Shown here one piece after another: positions 40,521 to 53,900 of a stretch of 64,000 nt of DNA. Made by a program: the position numbers and the translations under genes. Origin of the DNA: Limnomonas spitsbergensis (taxonomy: Eukaryota > Chlorophyta > Chlorophyceae > Chlamydomonadales); assembly GCA_037349105.1 (NCBI GenBank), contig JAYJMM010000121.1, positions 196,001 to 260,000 of the forward strand, given 5' to 3'. Each line of letters begins with the position of its first letter. The stretch's first letter is position 1. The notes beneath the pieces were generated by a model that was not told where the DNA came from, searched no databases, and was given only the letters and a program-made list of their open reading frames with translations.

Positions 40521-41076
40521 ATGCAATGGCTAGGGGGTAATGAGGTGGTTCATGCCCTTGGCCAACAACAGTCAGCGGGGGCCCAGGGCAACAGCCTCAG
40601 ACCAAAGACCTCCATGCAGCTGCTTGAATTCCAGAGGAGGGTCACCAATGAGCTGTGTAGGAGGGGCACTGCTGCCTTGAGTGAGGCACTGAGCTGCACA
40701 TCCATGCATCCCCCTCCCTTCACTCCTGGTGAGCAGACCGCCATCAACGCCTTAAGCATGGTTCTGGATGCAGCCAAGGCCATCAAGAGGACCGACAGTG
40801 CTTCTCCAGCATCAGCTGATGCTGGAGAAGCACTGTCGGTCCTCTTGAGCTGTGCCCAGGAAGAGGTTTGCCAGTAAAGCCAAGGAGAACAAGGGCACAT
40901 GGCAAGGGGAGGGACAGAAGAGGTGTGATGCTTGCATCACGATGCCTAAGGATGGCGTCGGGTTGTATCAGCACCGGGCCACTTGTGAGGCATACCAGGC
41001 AATTAGGCAAAGTATGGGAAGAAGTTGGGTGTGTCGGATGTTGGAACTGGTTTCAGAGCTGTTGAAAGGGATCTAA
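40521..41076 (+). pseudogene. broken ORF with CX2C...HX4C zinc-like motif, probable transposon remnant
   Basis: A 118-codon frame (40521-40877) is followed in another frame by a 74-codon piece (40852-41076). The second piece carries basic residues (PRKRFASKAKENKG) and CDAC...HRATC, a CX2CX13HX4C pattern that could bind zinc. A 66-bp perfect palindrome sits at the join, so an inverted duplication may have broken the gene. I do not recognise the family; a retroelement accessory ORF is the best guess. Confidence 0.35.
40783..40848. repeat. perfect 66-bp palindrome
   Basis: Centre at CAG|CTG (40815/40816); each 33-base arm is an exact reverse complement of the other, starting TCAAGAGGACCGACAG and ending in CTGTCGGTCCTCTTGA. 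There is no spacer. It makes the same protein string readable on both strands. Confidence 0.95.
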
Positions 41077-41136
41077 GTTCTGGCTGACTGGTATGGACAC
41101 AGAGAGCGGGATCAAAAACGATCAAGAAATTACATG

Positions 41137-41290
41137 GGGTGGCACACTAGTTTGTCTGACTAAGGCAAGGAGAATGACAGTGGTGGCGCACTAGTTCGTC
41201 AGGCTAGGGCAAGGAGAATGACAGTGGTGGCGCACTAGTTCGTAAGACTAGGGCACAGAAAAAGGCAGAAGGCCTAGTATAAATAGAGGA
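41137..41290 (+). promoter_or_regulatory. LTR-like promoter: three 43-bp repeats then TATAAATA
   Basis: Three tandem copies of a unit containing GGCAAGGAGAATGACAGTGG and GGCGCACTAGTTCGT are followed by TATAAATA at 41278-41285 and an A/C-rich leader. Enhancer-like repeats ahead of a TATA box resemble a retrotransposon U3/R region. No second LTR, primer-binding site or gag-pol frame was found, so this could be a solo LTR or another element's promoter. Confidence 0.35.
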
Positions 41291-41817
41291 ACACGAGAGG
41301 GTTCAACTGCCGTAGGAAGATCAACGTTCCACTTCTAACTACCGAAGAAAGTCTAGTCAACAGGTTAAGTACCGAACGACCGGGAAGGGTGAAACCCTTA
41401 CAAGAGTAGGGTAGGGATACTTCGGGTAGCCTTTTTCCTTTCGGGGGGGGGGGAGGTCTTTCTCCCTTTCAATAACGTTACACCTCTGGGCCCGCTCAAA
41501 GCTCGGTCGCGTGGGCGCCCAACTGTTCAGAAGGGAGTAAAGAAGGAACTAAAAGGAAGAGACTGAGGGGGAAAGGAACAAAAGGAGAGGCCGGAAAGGC
41601 AACGAAGACCAAGTCCAACACCTCAGTTCCACCCTCAACAAAGCCTATAAAGAAAGACAAGTCCAGAAAAGCAAGTGTATCCCACCCCTGCTTGGCCGCG
41701 AGGGCGCGCCACTGATCAGAAGGGAGAAGAGAAGAAACTAAAAAGGGGGCAAACAACAACACACCCCCCCCCAAAAAGGAGCAAAAGAGAAGGCCGGAAA
41801 GGCCAAAGACACCGGTC

Positions 41818-42970
41818 TCAGAAACCCTGGAGACCAACTGTCAATAATGCCCACAACACAGTCCACAAAAGCAAGTGCGTCCCAGGATGCTCAGCCTGGT
41901 ACAACTGGTGGAAGTTAGTGGCAGCGCCCGGAGGACCTGCCCACCCCCGCTCCCGTAACTGCTCCCTGACACTAGGGCACTGGAAGCACACATGCAGCGC
42001 ATCCTCTACCTGCTCGCTATCCCCCCGTGCCCAACACCGCTGGTAGCAGCGTGCCTGTCGCCGCTGACCGCTGCGCCGTCCTCTGGTATCAGCAGTGCTG
42101 ATCGCGCCAAGCCGCAGTCGCAAATTGATGCGCACACAAGCACACTCCTTCTGACTAGTGCGGCTCTTGGCTTGCGCCAGCACGGCACCCGCCGTGGACT
42201 GGAACCAGGCGCGGTAGGTCGCCGCAGATCTGTGCTCGGTGGTAGGGTCCTTGGGGTCCCCACCGCCGCTTGCGTCCAGCCGGGCTTGCTCGTAGGCTGC
42301 GTCAACGAGTGCCAACACCTCAGTGACGGTTAGGCGCTGTAGGGCAGCTGCTGCCTCGCGCAAGGTGGGGGTGGCTGCCCCCCGCTCCAGCTCCTCTAAT
42401 GCACCCAGCAGATCAGAGCACCAGGTGCGGTCGCCAGTGCCTTGGCTGATTGCAAGCTGCATATCTGTTGCCATGGCTTGAGCCATGAGAGGACTGTATT
42501 GCTGTGCCTCCGGTGCCACCGCTGCAAGCGGAGGATATGGGCCCACCAGTCTCGCTGTAGTGGCTGGAGCTGCAGCTCTCTCATGACTCCCCAACTGGCG
42601 GCCGATGCAGGTAGCCCCGCAGCCTGGCGTAGGTGCTGAAGCAAGCTGGACTGCATTTTGCTGGAGAGACATTGCCGCGGCCGAAGGTGGCTGGTGGCCC
42701 ACACCACGTCGCTGTAGTTGGCCGCAGGCGCTGCGTACACAGCTGCCAGCCTGATGCGGGTTGGAAGATGGACCTTAGGCCCACCTTGGCTGCCATGCGG
42801 CGAACACGGTATTTTGTGAAACTGGGCCGCAACTCCCAGCTTGGTACGGCGGGCCTGCAAGAAAGTAGGCAGAAATGCTCAGTGGGTGGCTGTGCACGCA
42901 CGCTACTCCGTCGGGGCAAGTATATGCCCCTTGTGGTTAAAGTGCACGAGCTGAATCCTGTTCCGTTCAC
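41818..42970 (-). pseudogene. decayed LINE reverse-transcriptase C-terminal region
   Basis: Minus-strand frames 41818-42702, 42396-42860 and 42581-42970 together resemble the region after RT motif E (RLAAVYAAPAANYSDVVW) and the terminal zinc region (CYQRCW...ALHVCFQCP). Frames change at least twice, so it cannot be made as one protein. It is a different lineage from the Dualen-like element, whose corresponding region reads CPIC...HMFGRC. Confidence 0.6.
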
Positions 42971-43558
42971 CGGTTCGGTTGACAGATCTGCCCGACAGAT
43001 CTCGAAAGCGTCCAGTCAGCAGTGGGTGGGTACGTGGGCGTATGTTCCCTGTGGGTGGGAAATTCAGTGGGAAGCAGAAGTGGCGTCGTCATCCTCGACT
43101 TTCTTGGAACACCACCAGCCTTGATTGCCTGAAATATCGCGTGCTCCTTGACATACTACTAGAATGTGTTTTTGAAATCTTCCGCAGCACCAACAGCCTG
43201 CGCTTTCCCAGGTAGCTCACCGTCCATCTGTCCTGAAGAAGTGAAGATATACCGGTAGATCTATCCAGAGGCTCAGACACTGATCAACGCCAAGGATAAA
43301 CTCTGTTTTCTGCTCATCAGTTACTGGATTACCTGGATCCATCACATCCCATCACTCAACTAGGGGCCGAAAGTGCATTTCTGATCGAGACCCTCGCTCC
43401 GTCGGGCAACGAACCCGCGATCGACTTGTTGCTGCGAACCAGGATCGAACTGACGCTGTTCCAGCAGGCGGTGCCAACGTTGCTCCTGAAGTTATCTCTT
43501 TCCTGAGGTCCAGTGAAGCGTGGCCCAGCAAACCTCCTGCTGCTAAACACCGCCCAGA
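42971..43558. other. upstream region of the C2-lipase gene
   Basis: No clear gene. A short open stretch at about 43098-43212 reads SLDCLKYRVLLDILLECVF and ends CCCAG|GTAGCT, so it could be an upstream or untranslated exon of the lipase gene, but nothing decides this. No TATA box was identified. Confidence 0.35.
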
Positions 43559-45901
43559 ATGTCCCGATTATCGTCCCCCATGGCGCTGTCCAAGAAGCCC
43601 TGGTCGCCTGCTGTGGCCAGAACCTGGGGACGCATGAACCCCATACGTGGCAGTGTCGGCAGCATCCTCTTCCAAGATCACAGGGGCAAGATCCCTGCAG
43701 CTTTCACTGCCACCGCCTCAAAAGCTTCTGCCTTCGCTCTGCATCGTATCCGGCCAGGATCCAATGGGTCATCCTACCAGCAGGTAGGTTTCATCACTGC
43801 AGATTTCAAATTGGGGGGCCTCTTTTTCATTATTTGGTCCATCCTTGGCAGCTTAACCTAGCAGGTCATCATACCCGGTAGGTCTTACTGCTGCAGATAA
43901 TCTAGATCATACTGTAGCTCCCAGCCTGGAAGTTCCAGGGTATCTTGCTTCTGTCGGTCCTATTTGGCTGTGAGCTGGGCAGGGCAGAACTGCAAGGTGT
44001 AACTATTTTGAATTTCAAATTTGTTTGGTCCCCATAGCATGCAGCAGGTCATCATGCCCGGATCCGGGTAGGTTCCACAGCCTCAGATTTAAATTTGGTC
44101 TGTGATTCATAAAATTGTACCTGTTGGTGAGTTGGCCAAGAGGCTAACTGGTACCATAGCATTTGGGCCAGATATGACCCAGCAGGTACCATAGCAATCA
44201 GATATGATCCACTGGCATTCTCTAGTTCTACAGGGTTTTCAAATATCCGTTTTTCTGGCTGAATCCATTTGCTCTTTCGTCATATCCAGTGGGTATCAGA
44301 TTCAAACTGATTCAAATTCAAATATGAATCCATTCTGCAATTTGGTTACAATTATGGCCCAAGAACTCGCAAATTAGCCAGACCCAGGGGTAGCCAATGG
44401 GTAGCCTCCTGGCCACATCCTCAGTGTTTATTTTATTGTAACTCAGCTACATGTTAGCTAAACTCCGGCCTTTGGCCAGAGGCCCCATTTGTGGCCGGCC
44501 CTGCTGCGTTGGCCGCCAGTAGCAGGCCAGACCAGGTTTGGTCCCAATCAGGCCTTTGGTGGCCGTGGGGCGGCCTGCCGAAGGTGGCCTGGTAGCCGGA
44601 AAAATAAACACTGCGCATCCTTGACATAACAGCCTGATGCTCAAAGAGCAAACCACTAAACCACGGCTCTTTAGTATATCATCCCCTCAGGGCATGAGAC
44701 ACATCAACAAATACTTATCAAATATCATACCGGCCATGTGCAGGCTGCAGACCGGCACACCCCTCTAGGCTCGGCATTCCGCACAGACTGTGCCCGAGCG
44801 GCCACAGGTGCCCCCGCCCTCTTCTCGTCTTCTTCGCCCTCTTCCTCAACTGCTCCAGCAATGCCGCAGCCTCAGCTGGATCAGCAGCCAAATCAGCAGC
44901 CGGGTGTCAGCTCTGGCTCCTTTGATCTTCCTCTCGCTGTGGCGCTGGCTGCAACATCGTTTGAAGCATACTTGCATGTAGGTACAATCCTGTACGTAGG
45001 TTCATATCTGTACACCGGTTCATACCTGCACATAGGTTCATACTTGCGCGTAGGTCTAGGGTTAAGGGTTTAGGGTACCTGCACGTAGGTCCATACTTGC
45101 GCGTAGGTGCATACCTGCACGTAGGTCCATACCTGCATGCAAATTCATACCTGCACTCAGCTTCGTACCTGGTGCCTGCGCGTAGGTTTACAGCTGCATG
45201 TATGAAAGAGTGCACATGTCTGATACTGTGATGACAGTAACGTGCCTTTCCTGAACTTCTGTACTAAGGCATTCAGATCCCAGATCAGTTCTCTACTTAT
45301 GATGAACAAGTGCCACTGCTGATCCCTGGCTCCAACCCTGGCTCCAACCCTGGCTCCAACCCTGGCTCCAACCCTGGCTCCAACCCTGGCTCCAACCCTG
45401 GCTCTAACCCTGGCTCCAACCCTGGCTCCAACCCTGGCTCCAACCCTGGCTCCAACCCTGGCTCCAACCCTGGCTCCAGCCCTGGCTCCAGCCCTGGCTC
45501 CAACCCTGGCTCCAGCCCTGGCTCCAACCCTGGCTCCAACCCTGGCTCCAACCCTGGCCCCAACCCTGGCTCCAACCCTGGCTCCAACCCTGGCTCCAGC
45601 CCTGGCTCCAGCCCTGGCTTTAACCCTGGCTCCAACCCTGGCTCCAACCCTGGCTCCAACCCTGGCCCCAACCCTGGCTCCAGCCCTGGCTCCAGCCCTG
45701 GCTCCAACCCTGGCTCCAACCCTGGCTCCAGCCCTGGCTCCAACCCTGGCTACAAACCTGGCTCCAACCCTGGCTCCAGCTCTGGCACATCCTGCACCCG
45801 CTGCCGATGAAGCTGCTTTTGTTTGTTGTTACTGCTGATACTGTTGTTTCTGATGCCGATGTTGCTTCTGCTATTGCTTCTGTTGGCACTTCTGCTGTTG
45901 T

Positions 45902-45942
<41 letters not shown>

Positions 45943-47585
45943 TTGCCGCTGTTGCTGCTGCTTCTGCTGTTTTTTTGTGCTTGCTGCTTCTGCTGCTTCT
46001 GCTAGTACTGCTTATGTTCTTGCTCTTGCATTGCGGCTGCTGCCGCTACTGTTGCGGCTGTTGCTGCAGCATCTGTTGCCTTCTTTGCTTGTGTTGCTGC
46101 TTCTGTTGCTTGTGCCCCTGTTACCTGGAAGCCTCACTCTTGAAGGACACATGCTGCTGCCACTGCCTCCCCCCCCTTACTTCCCCGTTGCCCTGTTGTC
46201 CCAACCTCGCTGGCTGGTCAGATATATAAGACCAACCATTCGACCAGCCAGCTGGCCTGTTACCTCCTCACCCATTGCTGTTGCTGCTGTTATTACTCGT
46301 GTGCAGCCTTTGGGGGGTGCAGCGTTTCTGGAGCCCTTGGTTGGTGTCGAGGAAATTTCTGACAGCACCGTCGCCATCATCTTTGCAGATCGGTAAGCAT
46401 TGACTGCAGCAGACGGTGAGCTATCGATCCAGATCCTGTGGACTGTTTTGAATTGTAATTGATTTGTATCTTTGCTGTCCAGGTTGTTAACGACTCGGGT
46501 TTATCAGGGTGGGGCTAATGGTAGTTTGCCAGATATTTTTAATTTGCTCGTATCATCCCCCATATACTTCATAGGACGTTCATAACCTAGGGCATGCTGG
46601 ATGCGGACTTGCATTGTTCGAATTTGGATGCCTCCTCCATCCCATTCTCAGGACGTCCATGACCCAGGTGTATCAGACTTTGCTGGTAGTATCTTTGTTT
46701 GATATTTCGAATTTGAATTTGAAATCTGATGCCTCCTCTATCCCATTCACAGGACGTCCATGACCCAGGTGTATCAGACTTTGCTGGTAGTATCATTGTT
46801 TGCTATTTGCAATTTGAATTACAATTTGAAATCTGACGCCTTCTCCTAACATTCACAGGATGTTCATGACCCAGGTGTATCAAGGAGTGCTGGTATTGGA
46901 CGTCATGTCAGCCACCAACCTGAAAGGGACGGAGGTGCGTGGCCTTGAGTGTGCTGCAGTCCACTGAATGAAGGGTTCTGCATGGCATCTCCCAATCGGC
47001 ATCAGGACCCAGCAGACTGAGGACACTATTGGGCTGTTATCGCACCTCTAGCACCTCCATACTTTAATGTCACACATATTCACTCTTGCCCTGTTGCTGT
47101 TGTTGCAACTGCATGATGATTGGATGCATGCGGCGCTCTCATTCGGCATCAAGGCCCAGATGCCAAAGACGGCTACTACCATGCCTCATTACTTAATAAA
47201 TCCCAAATATTTATCCATGCCCTGTTGCTGTTGTTGCTGCTGCTGCAGTCCACTGGGTTATCGGATCTACATGTGCAGCTCTCAATCGGCCACATGACCC
47301 AGCGAACTGAGTTCACCCTGAAAACCCTGAACCCCAAGTGGTGCCAGAGGATCCTGATGTGTGTGGGCGATGTGGGCAAAGACGTACTCAAGGTGTGGAA
47401 GGAGGGATACATAACTGGCAGACAGGCTGGCTGGCTGACTGGCTGACTGGCTGTCCGGGTGCTTGTGACTGATAGGGTGGTTCACACTGAAAACACTGAA
47501 CCCCAAGCGGTGCCAGAGGATGCTGATGTGGGTGGGCTAAGTGGGCAAGGACATACTGAAGGTGTGCAAGGATGGCTACATACGG

Positions 47586-47618
<33 letters not shown>

Positions 47619-47750
47619 TTTGGGTCCTTGTGACTGATAGGGTGGTTCGCCCTGAAGACCCTGAACCCGAAATTGTGCCAGAGGATGCTGATGTGTGTGG
47701 GCGATGTGGACAAGGACATACTGAAGGTGTGCAAGGATGGCTACATACGG

Positions 47751-47783
<33 letters not shown>

Positions 47784-47915
47784 TTTGGGTCCTTGTGACT
47801 GATAGGGTGGTTCGCCCTGAAGACCCTGAACCCGAAATTGTGCCAGAGGATGCTGATGTGTGTGGGCTAAGTGGACAAGGACATACTGAAGGTGTGCAAG
47901 GATGGCTACATACGG

Positions 47916-47952
<37 letters not shown>

Positions 47953-50900
47953 TTTGGATCCTTGTGACTGATAGGGTGGTTCGCCCTGAAGACCCTGAAC
48001 CCAAAATGGTGCCAGAGGATGCTGATGTGTGTGGGCGATGTGGACAAAGACGTACTCAAGGTGTGTTGTAAATAATTGCATGGCTTGCTGATGTACATAG
48101 GTCTGGTTGGCTGGCTAGCTGGCTGAATGGCTGGCTGGCTGGCTGGCTGAATGAGGCATGTAGGTCTGGTGGGCTGGCCAGCTCCCTGCTGGCTGAGGTG
48201 TGTATGCTGGATGGGCTGACTGTTTGGGTGGGCTGTCTGTTTGGGTGGGCTGTCTGTTTGGGTGGGCTGACTGTTTGGGTGGGCTGACTGTTTGGGTGGG
48301 CTGACTGTTTGGGTGGGCTGATTGTTTGGGTGGGCTGACTGTTTGGGTGGGCTGACTGTTTGGTCCTCTAGGTCAAGAAAAGGACGGTGAGCACTCCGAG
48401 CCCACTGTGAGAGGTTACTGCTTTATTTGGGAGACATGGACGCTTTTGTATTGAAGGTAGGCACCTCCATGTACAGCTACAGCTATTCATTTATGTACTG
48501 CTATTTTCTAGCTGTACCTCAGGTCCATGTGTCTGACAAGGATGTGTTTGTGGCCGTCAATCAGAACATGGGTCATCTGCTGCCGAATGAGCTGATATGT
48601 GCTGCTCTTTACTGATGTACAGTTGTTCACATTGTGCACGTACTGCAGGTCCATGTGTCTGACAAGGATGTGTTTGCTTTGGCCTGTCTGTGGCAGGATG
48701 CGTTTGTGTTGGCCTGCCTGATTGTGTCTGGACCTGGGGAATCTGCTGCCGAACTAGCTGTTATGTACTGCCATGTACTGTTTTGTACTGATGTAGAAAT
48801 TATGCCTGCCCCGCATATCCAGGTGTCTGATAAGGATGTGTTTGTGGCGGACAGTCAGGACCTGGGATATCTGTTATGTACTGCCATGTACTTGTTGATG
48901 ATGTACACACTATTTCTGTACGGCAGGTCCAGGTGTCTGATAAGGATGTGTTTGGGGCCGACAGTCAGGACCTGGGGCATGCCTCGTTGACGCTGAAGCA
49001 GCTGCTTGAGGAGGGGAAGGGGACGGAGGACCAGACGGGGCAACGAGAGCATGATATCAACTTGGAGGGTGAGAGTATGGTTGCAGATGGCGGGATTCCC
49101 AACCTTCTCGTTGACAATTTACTATATGTACGTATATTTTCAAAAACAAAATAAGGTATATGCAAATTGTACTCATTGCTAAGGCCCCCTCCTTGAAGGG
49201 TGAGGGTATGGTTGCAGATGGCGGGATCAAAGCTACACCCCGTGGGAGGCGTGAAAATTGAGGAAGCAGCGCAGCCTGGGCCGAAGCCACATCCGCGCCG
49301 TTACCGTTACCACCATTCTCATTGCTCATACCCCCTCCTCGCTTCATTCCTTTCTTGCTACGCTCATGCACTGAAGCCCACCTGCAGCTCCACACCCGCT
49401 CTATACCCCCATGTGCATTGCCCATTGCTCATCCCCCCCCTTCCCCTCCTTGCTCCATTCCTTTCTGTCCCCACTACACAGTCCCACATGCTGATGCCGG
49501 CCTGCAGATGTGTACCCCCTCTATACCCCCATGTGCATTGCCCATTGCCCATTCCCCCCTTCCCCTCCTTGCACCATTCCTTTCTGTCCCCACTACACAG
49601 TCCCACACGCTGACGCCGGCCTGCAGATGTGTACCCGCTCTATACCCTCCTGTTCATTGCCCATTGCTCATTCCCCCCTTCCCGTCCTTGTTCCATTCCT
49701 TTCTTTCCCCGCTCCACTGTCCCACACGCTGAAGCCCGCCTGCAGATTTTTACTAGCTGTTGATCTGGACTGCCCCCTGATCTCATCCAAAGATCCCCCT
49801 TCCCCCCCCCTTCTTTTTTCCCTCCTTGAATTTATAACCAAAATTAGATATGCTCCCCCCCCTCCCCCCCCCCCCTCAAACACAACCCTTGTCAGGTCCT
49901 CGTGCCGGTGATGGAGTTGCCCGCCTTCAGACCCCCCCCCTTTGTACTCCGATTGCCCCTGATTGCCTCTTCTGACCACCCCTCGTCAGGCCCTGGTGCC
50001 GGTGATGAAGGTGCCCGCCTTCAGATCCTCAACGCCTCTGTACCCTGATCGCCCCTGATTGCCTCTTTTGACCTCCCCCCTATCAGGTCCCAGTGCTGGC
50101 GATGGAGGCGCCCGCCTTCAGATCCGCACCCGTTTCCTGCCCTTCTCGGACCTTCCCAAGGAGACACTGGACCAGCTTGTTTCACCAGAGGCTACTGTGC
50201 CTGCGCTGGACGGGTCTGTCCCACCTGTACCGCAGGTATGCCAGGGCATAGGCGGTACATTGTCGCCTTGTTGGTGGTACAGTCTAGGGTGTAAGGCCGC
50301 CCACCCTGCGGTATCTGGTTAGAACCCTGCCAAGGTTCATTTACTGCCGTGTTCCAGGTGTAAGCGGGGGAAACGTGTGGCGCTACGTTGAAAGTGCCCC
50401 GCAGAATGTTGTGAGCGGGCTGTCCTCCTTAGGGATAGAACTGCTGTGGGTCGACCGGTCCTGACGCCTCATGCTTAAGCGGGGTGCGCAGTCTTTCTTT
50501 CTGCCAGGGTAAAGGCAGTACTTTGTCGCCTCTATTTCTTGGTGGTACTGTCCAACATGTTTTGTGTGTGCCAGTGTAGCAGCACCTCCGCCTGACGGGA
50601 CAGTCCCGCCCGGCATGCATTATTTTACACATAGAGAGGGTACAGCACTACAGCCCCGCCGCCCTTCCTGCAGGTTTAACTCCTATTTCAAGCACGACAT
50701 GCTGCTTGGGACTTCTGGTAGCCTATGTATGAATCACAATCTAGCCCCAAACGTGTCAAATACCGCAATGAAGAGCAGGCTGAAGCTTGCATGTAAACCA
50801 CAATTAAGTTCCTCAAAAAAATATGCATGCTGACACTCGCATGTTTAGTGTACAACACAAAATAGCCCCTTGTAATGAAAAGGGCATTTGGAGGATGTCA

Positions 50901-53900
50901 TAAAGAGAGTCGGCTAGGTTCGCTGCCTGCTTCCGGAAGCCTACACGGGGTCATCCGCTGCGGTGAACATCCTGCAATGCATGCTTGGTCTCTCTGCTGA
51001 CTGGATCACAGACCGGCGAGACCCGATTAGGTGTGATGGTGATTGTGATCAAGCCAGCGCCGCTGAAATCTCTGATCTTGCCTGTGCATGGGATGGGCAT
51101 CATTGGAGCATGTCTTGAAGGAGTCAGAACCCTACAAGTCGGGCCTGCTGCCAACAGCCTAGGGTCAGCCGGTCAGGTCCTGACACAAGGAGCAGGCGGC
51201 CTGCAGCCAAAAGCTTAGGGTCAGGCCTGCGGCCGAAAGCCTAGGTTCGGGCCCTGACCCAAGGAGCAGGCGACCTGCAGCCAAAAGCTTAGGGTCAAGC
51301 CTGCGGCCGAAAGCCTAGGGTGAATCCTTTATTTTGAATAGCATGTCTTGACCTGTTGTCAGAGGCGCAGATAAGCAGATCCGCTGTGATGAAGGGCCCA
51401 GAGCGAATTAAAGCTAATGTATCAATCGTCTTAAATGAAATCTGGCGCGCAGGCCATAAGCATGTTCGGAGATGTTTTTAAGCAGAGGGCCGCACGCGGA
51501 CCTGGCCTGCTCCCTGAATCTTAACATTCTTCAAGTGACTACCCCCTGGGTTTTCAATATAACAATGTGCTCATACACGGGTGATGAGCATTAATGAAGA
51601 TTTCCATTAAGCAAGGGCCGCACGCGGACCTGGCCTGCTCCCTGAACCTTAAGTGACCGCTCTCTGGGTCTCCAATATAAAACTGCCCATACCGGTACAC
51701 AAGCAATGAGCATTATTGGAGATTTCCTCGAGGAGAAGATTAGGTAGGGCCCTGGCCTGCTGCCTGAATCTGAAGTCACTTCTCCCTGAATCTCAACATC
51801 GTATTTTCCATACACAGGCTATGAGCAGGATTGGAGATTTTCTCATGTACAATGCAGGCCAGGGCCCAGGCCTGCTGCCTGAATCTGAAGTGACTTGTCC
51901 ATAAGTTTAAAACGCAATCATGCCCATACACAGGCTATGAGCATCCTTGGAGATTACCTGAGGGAGAAGGAAGGGCAGGGTCCTGGCCTGCTGCCTGATG
52001 CCCCGATCAGCGGATCCGCCGTCATGAAGAGCCTGCAGGGTGTGATGAAGCTGACGCCTACCCAGCTGGCCGAGGAGGCACAAACAGACCAATCAGGTGG
52101 GACCAATGTATCATGCACATCCTGCTGGAGTTGAAGTCTGCTGTGTTGTCTGTGTCTAAACTCCTGAAAAGCATGCCCAGCTGGTTGAGGAGGCACAAAC
52201 AGATCAATCAGGCAGGTGTCAGGGCTTGCTGTTAGATGCAGTCTGTTGTGTCGACTGAGCCTGCCCTGCAGGCTGAGGAGGCTAAGACGGACGAATCAGG
52301 TGGGATGAAACGCTTGATAAAGATAAGGTCTGTTCAGCTGGCTGAGGAGGCACAAACAAACCAATCAGGCAGGTGTCAGGACTTGCTGTTAGATGCCTGC
52401 CGGACGAATCAGGTGGGACGAAACGCTTGATAAAGATAAGGTCTGTCCAGCGTATCAAGGAGGCCCAAAGAGGTGCATCAGGCAGGCTTGATAAAGATGA
52501 GCTGGCTGGGGAGGTTTAATTTGAAGCAGCAGGTAGAACTAAACGTCTGGTGAAAGAATGAAAGAAAGACTTCTCCTCCGCTGAAGCAGGAGGCGTGAGA
52601 ACCGCTCGAACCACAGCAGCACTCTTCAACAAGGTAGGATAGCCCGCTCACGACATTCTGCGACGTCTGGTGTACATAATGTCTGTCCAGATGATCAAGG
52701 TGGACCAGATGGATGAATCAGGTGGGGTGAAACACTTGATAAATATGAGGTCTGTCCAACGGATCAAAGAGAACCAAAGAGGCGCATTAGCAGGGTTACC
52801 CAGTACGGCCGTATTGGCAAAAATCCCGTACCGTATCCCGTACCATACCGTACTGTTTGATCGTACCGTACCGTTTGGAACTACCATATTGTCCATTTTC
52901 TTACTAGCCCATCCCATTATGTCCGTACCGTACCGTATCCGTACCGTACCGTTTGACCGTACCGCATTCCGTACCGGGTTACGATGCGCATCAGGCATTG
53001 TACATCCCATGCTGAAGTATGTTGAGCCTTTTGAGCCTACAAAGCCTGTCCAGTAGGCTGAGCAGGCCTGCACAGATGAGCCTGGAAGGGTAAACCAGGC
53101 AGGGTGGAATGCTTGGTAACGACGAGCTGGCCGGGGAGGCTTCAACAGAATAATCAGGTAGAATCAAACGTCTGGTGTAGATAATGCCCGTTCCGCTGAT
53201 CAAGGGGGCCCAGATTGACAAATCAGGTAGGATGAAACGCTTGGTGAAGATGAGGACTGTCAAGCCGTCCGAGGAGGCCCAAATACACACAGCAGGCATG
53301 TTATAGAGCTTGTTGGAGTTGGAGTATGCTGTGCCTACTGACCCTACTTCCTACTGAGCCTATTGAGCCTGTCCAGCTGTCTGAGGAGGCCAACATGGAT
53401 GGTAAATCCATATACAAGTACGCAAACATATATGTGGATTAAGCAAGCCATTCTGGCTGAAGCATGGGACATGGCTACCGTAAACAGACACATGAGGTAT
53501 TCTAAAGAGCAAGGGATAAATACACACGAGGTATTCTAAAGAGCAAGGGATAAATACACACGAGGTATTCTAAAGAGCAAGGGATAAATACCAAACAAGA
53601 GCGTGCTGGAGTTGTAGTCTGCCTGGCCAGATGATACCAAGGTAGCCTTGACATCCCCCACACAACCTGACATGACCAGTACGTTTATGTGCCCCTCTTT
53701 CCTCCCCAAGCTCTTAACTCTGAACTTTTAACCTCAAAAACATTCAGGGGTGTTACAGAGCCTGCTTAAGTTGAAGTCTGCGGGGTCCCCCGAGGAGGCC
53801 CAGACGAACGCAGAAGCCGTGATGAAGAGCCTGATTAAGCTTACGTCGGCCGATACTGCAGAGCCCGCTGATCCCGCAAAGTCTGCCGATCCTGCGCAGT

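Noticed and set aside
41445..41455. Primer-binding site of an LTR element after the TATA region
   Set aside because: No stretch complementary to a recognisable tRNA 3' end was found near a plausible LTR end.
45297..45810. EPGL or PGSN repeat protein as an independent gene
   Set aside because: A 12-bp repeat keeps frames open on both strands; no start context, no flanking coding sequence and a better explanation within lipase exon 3/intron 3.
45823..46005. Poly-leucine ORF as a membrane protein
   Set aside because: Pure CTG/TTG low complexity inside an intron, open in several frames at once.
48372..48386. Five-codon mini-exon VKKRT between lipase exons 6 and 7
   Set aside because: It has AG before and GTGAGC after and is in phase, but inserting it would interrupt the C2 strand that reads DVLKVQVSDKDVF when exons 6 and 7 are joined directly.
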